Assembly (NCBI GenBank): GCA_017408535.1
Contig: JAFQUL010000026.1
Span: 1-23,554, forward strand
DNA length: 23,554 nt
Origin: Clostridia bacterium
GTDB taxonomy: Bacteria > Bacillota > Clostridia > Oscillospirales > CAG-272
Direction of reading: 5' to 3'
Notes under the pieces: model-generated
Told to the model about the DNA's origin: nothing
What the model saw: only the letters and a program-made list of their open reading frames with translations
Database searches by the model: none
Shown: piece after piece, positions 8,190 through 16,542 of the stretch
Numbering within the stretch: position 1 is the first letter of the stretch
How the letters are laid out: every line of letters begins with the position of its first letter
Translations under genes and position numbers: made by a program

Positions 8190-9443
8190 TCATTTATCCT
8201 GATAAAACTCAGGTAAAAACTCTTTGCTTACATTATCTGTCACGTATCCGATAGCCCTCTCATAAGTAAAGCCGGGGTCATACTCAAGACATCCGTGTGC
8301 AGCCGCGAGATTTTCGTCATAATTCTCAAGCTGGTAAACCTGAAGTCCTCTCCGTGACATATTATAATGAGTTATCGTAGGGATAAGCTTGGGGGAATCT
8401 ATGTAAGGCTCCTCTCCCGCTTCCTTGATAATATTGAAGGTAGCAAGTCCGCCTACCATAAATTTTCCGTACTGCATTGTGGAAATAAGATTTCCGAGAG
8501 AATAGATCAGAAGCATTCTTGAGCCGTCGTCACGCTCAACCCACTTCATTTCCTGCAGAACGTGCGGGTGATGTCCGATAACGACGTCCACCCCGTTATC
8601 GGCAAGGAGCTGAGCAAGTCTCCTCTGCTTTGACGATACGGTAAATGAACCCTCGTTGGTTTCATCCCAATGCATTGAAACAAAGATCAGATCAGCTACC
8701 TCTTTTGCTGCGTTTATCTGGAAAAGAATATCTTCCTCATTATTGATATCCGGAATATAAGGCTCACTTTCACGATACTGTAATTTCGAGTAGTTTATAA
8801 AGCCAAAGGAAAGCATGGCGATCTTGATCCCGTCCTGCTCATATATCCTTATATTCTCAAAATCTTCTCTGTCTCTGTACCCGCCGATCTGCATGACCGG
8901 CTGTGTATCAAAAAAGTCTATTGTTCCCTCAAGACCGGCATTACCGTAATCAAGCATATGATTGCTGGCAATATTAACAATATCAAATCCAAGCTCAACA
9001 AGCGAACGCCCCATATCCTGAGGAGAATTAAAATCGGGATATCCGGTATACCGTCCGCCCGACACGCTTTTATCCGCCATCATCGTTTCCTGGTTGATAA
9101 AGGCAATGTCAGCGTTTCCGATAAGAGGAGCTATGTCGTTGTACATCGGAACAAAGTTATACTCAAGTGATGTTTCGGTAGCTCTGTTGAGTGCATCGGT
9201 ATATACGTTTTCGTGACCGATATTATCGCCTGCCGCAATAAAAGTCAGCTTAACTGTTTTATCTGCAGGCTCAGCTGTGGTTTCCTCTCCGGCGGTCGTA
9301 TCGGCAACACCTGAAGTTGTATCCGCCTGTCCGGACGTATCCGGATGGTCGGAAATATCCCCCTGTGTACAGGAAACCAGTGAAAACACGGTAAGCATCG
9401 CCATAACCAAAGCTACGGTTTTAATAATTTTTTTACTAAACAT
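8190..9443 (-). CDS. CapA-family lipoprotein (PGA_cap metallophosphatase fold)
   Basis: A membrane-anchored extracellular protein of the CapA/PgsA family. The N-terminus MFSKKIIKTVALVMAMLTVF is a signal peptide ending in the lipobox LVSC (C25). A Thr/Ala/Asp-rich linker follows, then the metallophosphatase-like domain: FIAAGDNIGHE, IAFINQET, NIASNHMLDYG, VSMHWDE, DVVIGHHPHVLQ and YSLGNLIS. The start at 9443 is preferred because ACGGAG lies just upstream and places the lipobox correctly; an ATG nine codons earlier (9470) has no ribosome binding site. CapA proteins were named for poly-gamma-glutamate capsule synthesis, but no pgsB or pgsC partner is here, so the substrate is unknown. It follows rhaB by 66 nt. 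Confidence 0.9.
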   Translation of the reverse strand: MFSKKIIKTVALVMAMLTVFSLVSCTQGDISDHPDTSGQADTTSGVADTTAGEETTAEPADKTVKLTFIAAGDNIGHENVYTDALNRATETSLEYNFVPMYNDIAPLIGNADIAFINQETMMADKSVSGGRYTGYPDFNSPQDMGRSLVELGFDIVNIASNHMLDYGNAGLEGTIDFFDTQPVMQIGGYRDREDFENIRIYEQDGIKIAMLSFGFINYSKLQYRESEPYIPDINNEEDILFQINAAKEVADLIFVSMHWDETNEGSFTVSSKQRRLAQLLADNGVDVVIGHHPHVLQEMKWVERDDGSRMLLIYSLGNLISTMQYGKFMVGGLATFNIIKEAGEEPYIDSPKLIPTITHYNMSRRGLQVYQLENYDENLAAAHGCLEYDPGFTYERAIGYVTDNVSKEFLPEFYQDK

Positions 9444-9474
9444 TTTTTCTCCGTTTCGTATAACCTTCATTAAG

Positions 9475-9514
9475 CCGGCAAATTATCACTGTAATCCGTA
9501 TTGCCGGTATTATA
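9475..9514 (-). promoter_or_regulatory. Inverted repeat and -10-like box ahead of the CapA-family gene
   Basis: Between rhaB and the lipoprotein gene there is a perfect 7-bp inverted repeat (CCGGCAA at 9475-9481 and TTGCCGG at 9501-9507, 19-nt spacing). On the minus strand a TATAAT box (9509-9514) lies just upstream, overlapping the rhaB stop, but I see no convincing -35. It could be an internal promoter with an operator or leader hairpin. No U-run follows, so it is not a standard terminator. Confidence 0.3.
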
Positions 9515-10994
9515 CGTTACAAATCTTTCTAAATCTGTCGTATGCATCGTCCCAGCGGTCTCTCGCGGAAAGATCAGGCTCAAAGGTCTTGATCTCAAAG
9601 GAATTGCGAACGACCTCTCTTGCCTCGGCAACGTCCTTTATCTCGCCTGCTGCAATAGCCTGTTCAGCAATATTGCCGACAGCAGTAGCCTCAACGGGTC
9701 CGGTGATTACCGGGATACCGCATGCATCTGCCGCAAGCTGAGAAAGAGGCTCCTCCTTTGTTCCGCCGCCAACGATATTGAGTTCAGCAGTCTTCTGTCC
9801 GCTGACCTCCTCTATTCTGTCAAGAGTAAGACGGTATCTGAGTGCAAGACTGTCAAAGATACAGCGCACTATCTCACCCATACTCTCGGGAACAGCCTGT
9901 CCGGTGGTCTTACAGAACTCTGCTATACGTCTTGGCATATTACCGGGAGGTGCAAAGAGCACGTCATCAGGATTAATAAAGCACTTGAAGGGCTCAGAGG
10001 ACATAGCCATAGAAGAAAGCTCGTTAAAGGAAACTGTCTTACCCTCTCTCTCCCACTGACGCTTGGACTCCTGCTCAAGCCAAAGTCCCATTATATTCTG
10101 CATAAATCTTATTGTCTTTTCCGCACCGCCCTCATTGGTGAAATCGTTGAGACGTGCCTTTTCGGTAAGGCAGGGCTCCTCAAGCTCACATCCCATAAGA
10201 GACCACGTTCCGCTGCTGAGGTATACGAAATTCTCACTCTTTGCGGGAACGGCAATTACTGCGCTTGCGGTATCGTGAGACGCAATATTGATGACCTTTG
10301 CATCTATATTGCCAACTTCCTCAAGCACAGCATCAGAAAGGCCGCCAACAACGGTTCCGGGATGAACGAGCTTGCCGAAAAGCTTCTCGGGAATGCCGAA
10401 TTTCTTTATGAGATCAAAGGCATAGTCCCTCTTAGCAGCATCAAGGATCATACCGGTAGAACTGATTGTGTACTCAGACTGCTTTACACCGGTAAGGAGA
10501 TAATTAAGTAAGTCGGGAGTAAAGAGAAGATCCTCTGCTATGTCGAGAACTGCCTCATTGTCTCTCTTGGCGGCAATAAGCTGATAGAGAGTATTGAAAT
10601 AGATAGACTGAATACCTGTTACCGCATACGCATCCTCCTTTGAAACGATAGAGTGCGCATAATCAATAACACCGTCTGTACGACTGTCTCTGTAATGAAC
10701 GGGAACCGAGATAAGCTTTCCGTTCTTGTCAAGCAGACCGTAATCAACACCCCAGGTATCGATACCTATGCTCTTTATATCCTTGTCATCTCCTACAGCA
10801 CACTTTCTGATAGCATTTTTGATCTCATGGAAGATACGGAGAATATCCCAGTGAAGAGTACCTGCAAGATTAACGGGATCGTTTGAAAAACGGTGTATTT
10901 CACGAAGACCCAGCTTTTCACCGTCGAAGCTTCCTATAATACCTCTTCCGCTTGATGCGCCGAGGTCGATTGCCAACATTTTAAGTTCTGACAT
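9510..10994 (-). CDS. rhaB: Rhamnulokinase (FGGY family)
   Basis: RhaB phosphorylates L-rhamnulose with ATP to L-rhamnulose-1-phosphate in rhamnose catabolism. The 494-residue protein has the FGGY kinase layout: N-terminal phosphate-binding AIDLGASSGRGIIG, then IDTWGVDYGLLD (78-89), which is characteristic of rhamnulokinases. The presumed catalytic base is D241 in NIASHDTASAV, and the ATP-binding C-domain shows YLSSGTWSLMG and NIVGGGTKEE. The ATG has AAGGAGAG close upstream. It is 32 nt downstream of a sugar isomerase/epimerase gene. No rhaA, rhaD, transporter or AraC-type regulator is in view, so it may work with genes elsewhere or on a related ketose. FGGY membership is certain; rhamnulose specificity is likely. 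Confidence 0.9.
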   Translation of the reverse strand: MSELKMLAIDLGASSGRGIIGSFDGEKLGLREIHRFSNDPVNLAGTLHWDILRIFHEIKNAIRKCAVGDDKDIKSIGIDTWGVDYGLLDKNGKLISVPVHYRDSRTDGVIDYAHSIVSKEDAYAVTGIQSIYFNTLYQLIAAKRDNEAVLDIAEDLLFTPDLLNYLLTGVKQSEYTISSTGMILDAAKRDYAFDLIKKFGIPEKLFGKLVHPGTVVGGLSDAVLEEVGNIDAKVINIASHDTASAVIAVPAKSENFVYLSSGTWSLMGCELEEPCLTEKARLNDFTNEGGAEKTIRFMQNIMGLWLEQESKRQWEREGKTVSFNELSSMAMSSEPFKCFINPDDVLFAPPGNMPRRIAEFCKTTGQAVPESMGEIVRCIFDSLALRYRLTLDRIEEVSGQKTAELNIVGGGTKEEPLSQLAADACGIPVITGPVEATAVGNIAEQAIAAGEIKDVAEAREVVRNSFEIKTFEPDLSARDRWDDAYDRFRKICNV

Positions 10995-11026
10995 ACCATG
11001 CTCTCCTTTTAACTGATTAATAATTA

Positions 11027-11884
11027 TTATCTTATTTCATCAATGCACTTGCGAAGTGCTTCAACGCCTGCGGCAAAAGCAGTCTCCGCATCCGGATACT
11101 TATTTGTTATCTGAGTTTTCTCTCCTGCCTCAAGTCCGGCAAGTCCGGAGAACTCCCAAAGGTGAGGCTCAAGAGTTACAACAAGGTCTCCGTCGCGCTT
11201 ATTTGCGGCACGGAGAACGTCCTTGATACAGCCGATACCCTCACCTGCGGCACAGATCTCACCGGTCTCATCTGCGTCCTTTATGTGAAGATAAAACAGC
11301 TTGTCCTCAAGCATGCTGAAGGCGTGAGGATATACCTCAACGTGTCTCTGAACGAAGTTTGCGGGATCGAAAACACACTTGAGTCTGCCGTCAAAAGCAT
11401 TGAGTATCTCAAGACAATTCTCAGGTGTATCACCGTATATACCCTTCTCGTTTTCATGGCAAAGATAAATATTTTCCTTATCTGCAACGTCAAGCATCAT
11501 GCCGAGACGGTCGATCACCTCGTTTTTGTAAGGAGAATAGTCGGTGGTCTCTCCGGGCATATAGAAGCTGAACATTCTGATTCTGTCTGTACCGAGAATG
11601 TGAGCGGTGTTGATAACCCTCTTAAGCTTTTCGACATGCTCGTCCATAGGGTCGGTTATTTTTATCTTTCCTATAGGAGAGCCTATAGCGGAAAGTCCGA
11701 TGCAGCCTGCGCGAAGTTTTTCGGCAGCTTCCTTTGCCTGACACTCTGTAAGATCGCCTACATTTGTGCCGGATACACCGCGGATCTCCATAAGAGGAAT
11801 ACCGAATTTATTCAGTGCCGCTATCTGAGCATCAAAATCACTTGAAAATTCATCTGAAAATGCACTTAAAATTATGTTTGCCAT
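11027..11884 (-). CDS. TIM-barrel sugar phosphate isomerase/epimerase family protein
   Basis: This is a xylose-isomerase-like TIM barrel (AP-endonuclease 2 superfamily). Candidate divalent-metal ligands are E144 (in LCHENEKG), D173 (CVFDPANF), H200 (YLHIKDAD) and E239 (TLEPHLWEF), the spacing expected for sugar epimerases and isomerases of this fold. I place the start at 11884 (285 residues) because GAGAAGG lies eight bases upstream of that ATG; an earlier ATG at 11908 has no ribosome binding site. It sits 32 nt ahead of rhaB, which suggests a joint role in sugar use. It is clearly not a classical RhaA by motifs I can recognise, and whether it isomerises rhamnose or another sugar is unknown. 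Confidence 0.85.
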   Translation of the reverse strand: MANIILSAFSDEFSSDFDAQIAALNKFGIPLMEIRGVSGTNVGDLTECQAKEAAEKLRAGCIGLSAIGSPIGKIKITDPMDEHVEKLKRVINTAHILGTDRIRMFSFYMPGETTDYSPYKNEVIDRLGMMLDVADKENIYLCHENEKGIYGDTPENCLEILNAFDGRLKCVFDPANFVQRHVEVYPHAFSMLEDKLFYLHIKDADETGEICAAGEGIGCIKDVLRAANKRDGDLVVTLEPHLWEFSGLAGLEAGEKTQITNKYPDAETAFAAGVEALRKCIDEIR

Positions 11885-11925
11885 TTTTAATACCTTCTCT
11901 TTTTTCATTAAAAACGGAAATTCCG

Positions 11926-14316
11926 TTATTTGATCTGTAAAACTGTAACGCCGGTATCACCCTCACCGTATTCACCGGCTCTGAAGGAAATAACTCTCTT
12001 GTCTGCTTTGAAAAACTTCCAAAGTGCGGAACGGAGTGCACCGGTACCCTTTCCGTGGATAACACGTATACTCTCAAAGCCTGCAAGCTTTGCCTCGTCA
12101 ATATATTTATCCACAAGTACCCAGGCATCCTCGCCGTTCTCACCGCGAACGTCTATCTCTGACTTGAAATCACGGTTTACAACGGCTCTGTATCCGCTGA
12201 CAGACATTTTCTTTTTGTCTGCAGACACAACAGTAGGCTCTTCATTTACAAGCTGAAGATCCTTTAGCTTAACTCTCGTTTTAATAAGCCCTGCCTTTAC
12301 CTCAACGTTTCCGTCCTTATCGGGAAGAGACAAAACCGTTCCGTGTGCACCGATGGACACGAGCAGTACCTCGTCACCTACCTTAAGTGACCGCGGCAGA
12401 ACATATTTTTCATTGTTTATCTTCTCAACCGGGTCAAACCTTACACTGCTGTTCTTAAGATGTGTTTTGACACTTCTGCGGGCGTTTTCCAGCTCTTTGG
12501 CAAGGTCTTCCGACTCTTTCTTTTTTCTTACACGGTCAAGCTCCGCAAAAACAAATTCACTTGAGGCTCTTGCCGCTTCAACCATACCGGCGGCCTTCTC
12601 ATGGGCTTTTTCCTTTTCCGCTTTGGCCTCAGCGAGAAGTCTTTTTATTTCCCTTTCGGTGTCGCGCTTATATTTTTCAAAAGCTTCTCTCTCTTCCTTT
12701 GCCGCCGTTGTCTCTTTTTCCATTTCGATACGGCTGGATTCAAGATTTGAAATAACTGACTCAAACTGTCTGTTTTCCTTGCTGATAAGCTCTCTTGCGC
12801 GCTCAATGATACTCTCCGGCATACCAAGCTTCTCGGATATTTCAAATGCATTTGACTTACCGGGAGTACCGATGATCAGACGGTAGGTAGGTCTGAGAGT
12901 GTTGACGTCAAATTCGCAGGAAGCATTGCAGACGCCGTTGGTATCAAGCGCATAAGTTTTAAGCTCTGAGTAGTGGGTCGTAGCGGCACAGAAAGCCCCC
13001 TTTGCTCTGATCTCATCAAGTATCGATACTGCAAGAGCGGCCCCCTCTACGGGGTCTGTACCGGACCCAAGCTCATCCACGAGCACAAGACAGTTATCCG
13101 ATACTCCGCTGAGTATCGACACTATATTCGTCATGTGAGAAGAGAATGTGGAAAGGGACTGCTCTATGCTCTGCTCATCACCTATATCAACAAAAACATC
13201 ATCAAATACGGTAAACTCAGAACCTGCCTCAACAGGTACCTGCAGTCCTGCCTGGACCATTAGGGAAAGAAGTCCTATAGTCTTGAGAGTTACCGTTTTA
13301 CCGCCGGTGTTTGGACCGGTTATAACAAGAGTTTTATAGTCAAGTCCAAGAGAGACGTCAATCGGCACTACAGTCTTTTTATCAAGCAGCGGATGACGTG
13401 CCCGTCTGAGACGCAGATATCCTCCGCGTCTGACTATAGGCTCGGAGGCATCCATTTTGAATGACAGTTCTCCGCATGCAAAGATAAAAGCAAGCTCCGT
13501 TATATTCTTATAATTCAGGATGATATCCTTGCCAAATGATGCACACCCCGCAGACAAATCACTGAGGATCCTGTCGATCTCATGCTGCTCCTTTGCGGCA
13601 AGCACTCTGAGATCGTTATTTGCCTCAACCACAGTCATAGGCTCAACGAACACGGTAGCACCGGTGGTTGAGGTATCGTGTATAAGGCCCTTAATTTCGT
13701 TTCTGTACTCGCTTTTGACCGGGATAACATATCTGCCGTCACGCATGGTAACGATGTTCTCACGGAGAAATTTTGAGTACTTGGGACCGGATATATAGTT
13801 CTGAAGGGATTCTCTGATTTTGCTGTTGGTCTGTTTTATCTTCCTCCGTATATCCGACAGCTCCGTGCTTGCCTCGTCCGCTATCATATCCTCTGCGATA
13901 ATAGACCTTGTTATTTTGTCCTCGAGGAACTTATTTGCAGTAAGTCGCATAAATATCTCGTCGAGAACTGTATCTTTTCTTTTATCGGTCTTAATATAAT
14001 CTATAAGTCCTCTTGAGGTCCTCAGAAGATTAGCTATGTCAAGCAGCTCTCCCGGAGACAGCACAGCACCCTTATCAGCTCTGTCGCAGTACTCTTCAGG
14101 ATCTTTCACAAGTCCGAAGGAAGGATGCCCTTTGACACCGATAAGATATTTTGCATCAGCAGTACGCCCCTGAGTCTCTTTTACCCTATGCTCAGAGGAA
14201 GACGGCTCAAGCGTTCTGGCAAGCTCCTTTGCGCCCTCGGTAAGAGCACAGGCGGCAAGCAACTCTCTTATCTTATCAAACTCAAGAGTTTTTATTGTTT
14301 TATCTATTTGTTTCAT
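11926..14316 (-). CDS. mutS2: MutS2 ATPase/Smr endonuclease
   Basis: MutS2 is a MutS homologue without mismatch-recognition domains. In Firmicutes it has been linked to suppression or promotion of recombination and to splitting of collided ribosomes. The 796-residue protein shows the ATPase Walker A GPNTGGKT (334-341) and Walker B VLVDELGSGTDP (411-422). A long charged coiled coil (about 515-640) and a KOW-like segment follow, then a C-terminal Smr domain (about 715-796) with DVRG (722-725) and HGKGTG (754-759). The Smr loop reads DVRGENGEDA rather than the usual DLRG, but the aspartate is retained. CGGAG lies just upstream of the ATG. It follows recO by 14 nt. Confidence 0.96.
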   Translation of the reverse strand: MKQIDKTIKTLEFDKIRELLAACALTEGAKELARTLEPSSSEHRVKETQGRTADAKYLIGVKGHPSFGLVKDPEEYCDRADKGAVLSPGELLDIANLLRTSRGLIDYIKTDKRKDTVLDEIFMRLTANKFLEDKITRSIIAEDMIADEASTELSDIRRKIKQTNSKIRESLQNYISGPKYSKFLRENIVTMRDGRYVIPVKSEYRNEIKGLIHDTSTTGATVFVEPMTVVEANNDLRVLAAKEQHEIDRILSDLSAGCASFGKDIILNYKNITELAFIFACGELSFKMDASEPIVRRGGYLRLRRARHPLLDKKTVVPIDVSLGLDYKTLVITGPNTGGKTVTLKTIGLLSLMVQAGLQVPVEAGSEFTVFDDVFVDIGDEQSIEQSLSTFSSHMTNIVSILSGVSDNCLVLVDELGSGTDPVEGAALAVSILDEIRAKGAFCAATTHYSELKTYALDTNGVCNASCEFDVNTLRPTYRLIIGTPGKSNAFEISEKLGMPESIIERARELISKENRQFESVISNLESSRIEMEKETTAAKEEREAFEKYKRDTEREIKRLLAEAKAEKEKAHEKAAGMVEAARASSEFVFAELDRVRKKKESEDLAKELENARRSVKTHLKNSSVRFDPVEKINNEKYVLPRSLKVGDEVLLVSIGAHGTVLSLPDKDGNVEVKAGLIKTRVKLKDLQLVNEEPTVVSADKKKMSVSGYRAVVNRDFKSEIDVRGENGEDAWVLVDKYIDEAKLAGFESIRVIHGKGTGALRSALWKFFKADKRVISFRAGEYGEGDTGVTVLQIK

Positions 14317-14330
14317 TGTTTCTCCGAATT

Positions 14331-15134
14331 TTATTCGATCATTGATTTATAAAAATCAAGGGTGGCAAATCCCCGTCCTAAGTGATGAAGCAAATATTTC
14401 TCACATATCTCCGAAAACAGATCAAGCGAGCTTTCCTCAAGCTTAAAGGAGAACAGCCTTTCACCCTTCGCGGTAACAACGTATCTTAGTGCAGCAAGCA
14501 CGTCCGACGTTATTTCAAAACGTATCACCGGCTCAAGCGACTCATAGCTATCCGGGGAATCGTCACGTATCAGGTACACAGCCGCCGCAGACCTCTGTCT
14601 GCATTTCTCACACATGACACCGCCGTTCATTACGTCAAACACGGTTCTTCCGTTTAACTCACCCATACACGAAGAGCACTCAAACAGATCAGGCATAAAG
14701 CCGAAAACCGCGGCGACACGCATCTCAAAGGATGCTTTGATCAGCTTTCTTTCTGCAAGCTCATTGGCTATTGAATAAAGAGTATTGAGCACCAATCTTT
14801 CAACGATCGGAGTATCCTCTTCAACACAGGCAAAATCCTCAGCTATACTGCAAATATAGGCCGCAAGAGCGTATTTTTCGATATCGGAACGAAGTCCGTA
14901 GAAGCTCTCGATCAGATCTGATTCCCTAAGCCAGTAGAAATCACCTTTTTTGTACAGAACAAAATTACTGTAACAGAAAAGCTGTGCAGATGAGATATTG
15001 GGGTTCTTTACCGATCTGATACCCTTGGCGCTGACAGTAATAACACCGAGATCATGAGTAAGTACGGTAAGGAGCTTGTCCTTCTCTCCTACAGCCACTT
15101 CTCTTATCACTATGCCCTTTGTCGTTTCAAGCAT
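14331..15134 (-). CDS. recO: DNA repair protein RecO
   Basis: RecO anneals single strands and with RecR loads RecA onto SSB-coated DNA. The N-terminal OB-fold is typical: KGIVIREVAVGEKDKLLTVL, then GVITVSAKGIRSVKN and SNFVLYKKGDFYWLRESDLIESF. The helical C-terminal domain holds a four-cysteine zinc site, C153/C156 (CSSC) and C175/C178 (CEKC). Length (267) is normal. The ATG has GGGAG 11 nt upstream. The era-recO adjacency is conserved in Firmicutes, and the gap to era is 35 nt. Confidence 0.94.
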   Translation of the reverse strand: MLETTKGIVIREVAVGEKDKLLTVLTHDLGVITVSAKGIRSVKNPNISSAQLFCYSNFVLYKKGDFYWLRESDLIESFYGLRSDIEKYALAAYICSIAEDFACVEEDTPIVERLVLNTLYSIANELAERKLIKASFEMRVAAVFGFMPDLFECSSCMGELNGRTVFDVMNGGVMCEKCRQRSAAAVYLIRDDSPDSYESLEPVIRFEITSDVLAALRYVVTAKGERLFSFKLEESSLDLFSEICEKYLLHHLGRGFATLDFYKSMIE

Positions 15135-15169
15135 AAAAGACCCGTCTCCCTACGTAAGCCAATACAGCC

Positions 15170-16054
15170 TTAATCGTTATTGTAACCGAAGTTCGAGATG
15201 GTGATCTCGTTATCTCTCCAATTTGCTTTTACCTTTACCCAAAGATTGAGGTAAACCTTTACACCGAAGAACTTTTCAAGATCCTCGCGTGCATAAGTTC
15301 CGACCAGCTTGAGCGCCGCGCCGTTCTTACCTACTATGATACCCTTATGAGACTCCTTCTCACAGTATATCTCTGCTCTGACCTTTATCATTCTGCCGAG
15401 ATCCTCAAAGCCCTCGATAACAACCGCTGTACCGTGAGGGATCTCCTTATCAAGAGTACGGAGCAGCTTCTCTCTGATGATCTCAGAAACAAACTGTCTC
15501 TCAGGCTGGTCTGTGACCATATCATCAGGGAAAAACCAATCACTTTCCCGAAGAAGCTTTGATGCCTCGTCAAGAACAATGGAAACACCGTCCTGCTTCT
15601 TTGCGGAGATCGGGATAAACGCATTGAATTCATATGCGTCAGAATATATCTTTATAGTTTCTGCGATCTTCTCGGGAGAAGAAAGGTCGGTCTTGTTTAT
15701 AACAAGAATTGCAGGAAGAGACTTGGTCTTTATCTGCTCTATCACATTTTCTTCAACCTGGCCTAAGGGCTTACCGGCCTCGACAATAAGTATTACCGCA
15801 TCAGAATCACCCATAGTACCGGTAGCGGTCTTGACCATAAAGTCACCCAGCTTTGTCTGAGGACGGTGGATACCGGGGGTATCAAGAAATACGAACTGAT
15901 CCTCACCTCTTGTAAGGATACCGGTTATTCTGTTTCTGGTTGTCTGAGGCTTCCTTGAGACGATAGCGATCTTTTCTCCAAGCATTGCGTTAAGGAGAGT
16001 AGATTTACCTACGTTGGGACGGCCTACTATTGCTATAAATGCTGTTCTTTTCAT
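15170..16054 (-). CDS. era: GTPase Era
   Basis: Era is an essential GTPase that binds the 3' end of 16S rRNA during 30S assembly. All G motifs are present in the 294-residue protein: G1 GRPNVGKS (11-18), G2 with T39 in KPQTTRNRI, G3 DTPG (58-61), G4 NKTD (120-123) and G5 SAK (150-152). The C-terminal KH domain contains HKGIIVGKNGAALKLVG (236-252). AGGA lies 11 nt upstream of the ATG. Its neighbours ybeY (17 nt upstream) and recO (downstream) are the usual ones. Confidence 0.97.
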   Translation of the reverse strand: MKRTAFIAIVGRPNVGKSTLLNAMLGEKIAIVSRKPQTTRNRITGILTRGEDQFVFLDTPGIHRPQTKLGDFMVKTATGTMGDSDAVILIVEAGKPLGQVEENVIEQIKTKSLPAILVINKTDLSSPEKIAETIKIYSDAYEFNAFIPISAKKQDGVSIVLDEASKLLRESDWFFPDDMVTDQPERQFVSEIIREKLLRTLDKEIPHGTAVVIEGFEDLGRMIKVRAEIYCEKESHKGIIVGKNGAALKLVGTYAREDLEKFFGVKVYLNLWVKVKANWRDNEITISNFGYNND

Positions 16055-16071
16055 TATTTTACCATTCCTGA

Positions 16072-16539
16072 TTATTTCTTTTTTACTGAAAGACCCATAC
16101 GGTCCATTACTGCATTCTGTCTCTTGCGCATTATTCTGTCATCCTCGTCAGACAGCTCATGATCATATCCGAGAAGGTGGAGCATAGAGTGAGCGGTAAG
16201 AAAAGCTATCTCTCTCTCAAGGCTGTGTCCGTACTCTTCTGCCTGGCGGCGGGCGTGTTCAAGAGAAATTACTATATCGCCAAGGGCACCGCCATCGGAA
16301 TTTGCACCGCTCCAATCATTGAGAGGAAAGGATAATACGTCGGTAGGGCTGTCGATATCACGGAACTTTCGGTTAAGCTCTCTGATATATTCATCGTTAC
16401 AGAAGGTTACCGAAACCTCAGCGTCTCCCTTATACCCCTCGGTAATCAAGGTAGTACGCACAGCTCCTCTGACAAGGATCAGGGTGCTGTAACCGATCTT
16501 CTCATCTTTTATCTTATTTGAAAAATAAATGTTCAGCAT
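16072..16539 (-). CDS. ybeY: rRNA maturation endoribonuclease YbeY
   Basis: YbeY is a zinc-dependent single-strand endoribonuclease in 16S rRNA 3'-end processing and ribosome quality control. The UPF0054 metal motif HSMLHLLGYDH gives H117, H121 and H127, and is preceded by the conserved SPTDVLSFPL and ALGDIVISLEHA blocks. The 155-residue length is usual. AAAGGA lies about 10 nt upstream of the ATG. It starts three bases after the phoH stop, so the two are very probably cotranslated. Its position beside era, another 16S maturation factor, is conserved. Confidence 0.96.
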   Translation of the reverse strand: MLNIYFSNKIKDEKIGYSTLILVRGAVRTTLITEGYKGDAEVSVTFCNDEYIRELNRKFRDIDSPTDVLSFPLNDWSGANSDGGALGDIVISLEHARRQAEEYGHSLEREIAFLTAHSMLHLLGYDHELSDEDDRIMRKRQNAVMDRMGLSVKKK

Positions 16540-16542
16540 ATT

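Noticed and set aside
9444..9470. Upstream ATG adding nine residues to the CapA-family lipoprotein
   Set aside because: No ribosome binding site, and it would put polar residues before the signal peptide; the ATG at 9443 has GGAG.
11162..11845. Plus-strand open frame of 227 codons
   Set aside because: Fully antisense to the TIM-barrel isomerase gene, with no recognisable domain or start signal.
11913..11927. Palindrome AACGGAA-A-TTCCGTT after mutS2 as a terminator
   Set aside because: Real as an inverted repeat, but when folded only about five pairs remain, followed by a short U-stretch; too weak to call.
12353..12886. Plus-strand Ser/Phe-rich open frame of 177 codons
   Set aside because: Antisense to the mutS2 coiled-coil region; the Ser/Phe bias mirrors Glu/Lys/Arg codons on the real strand.
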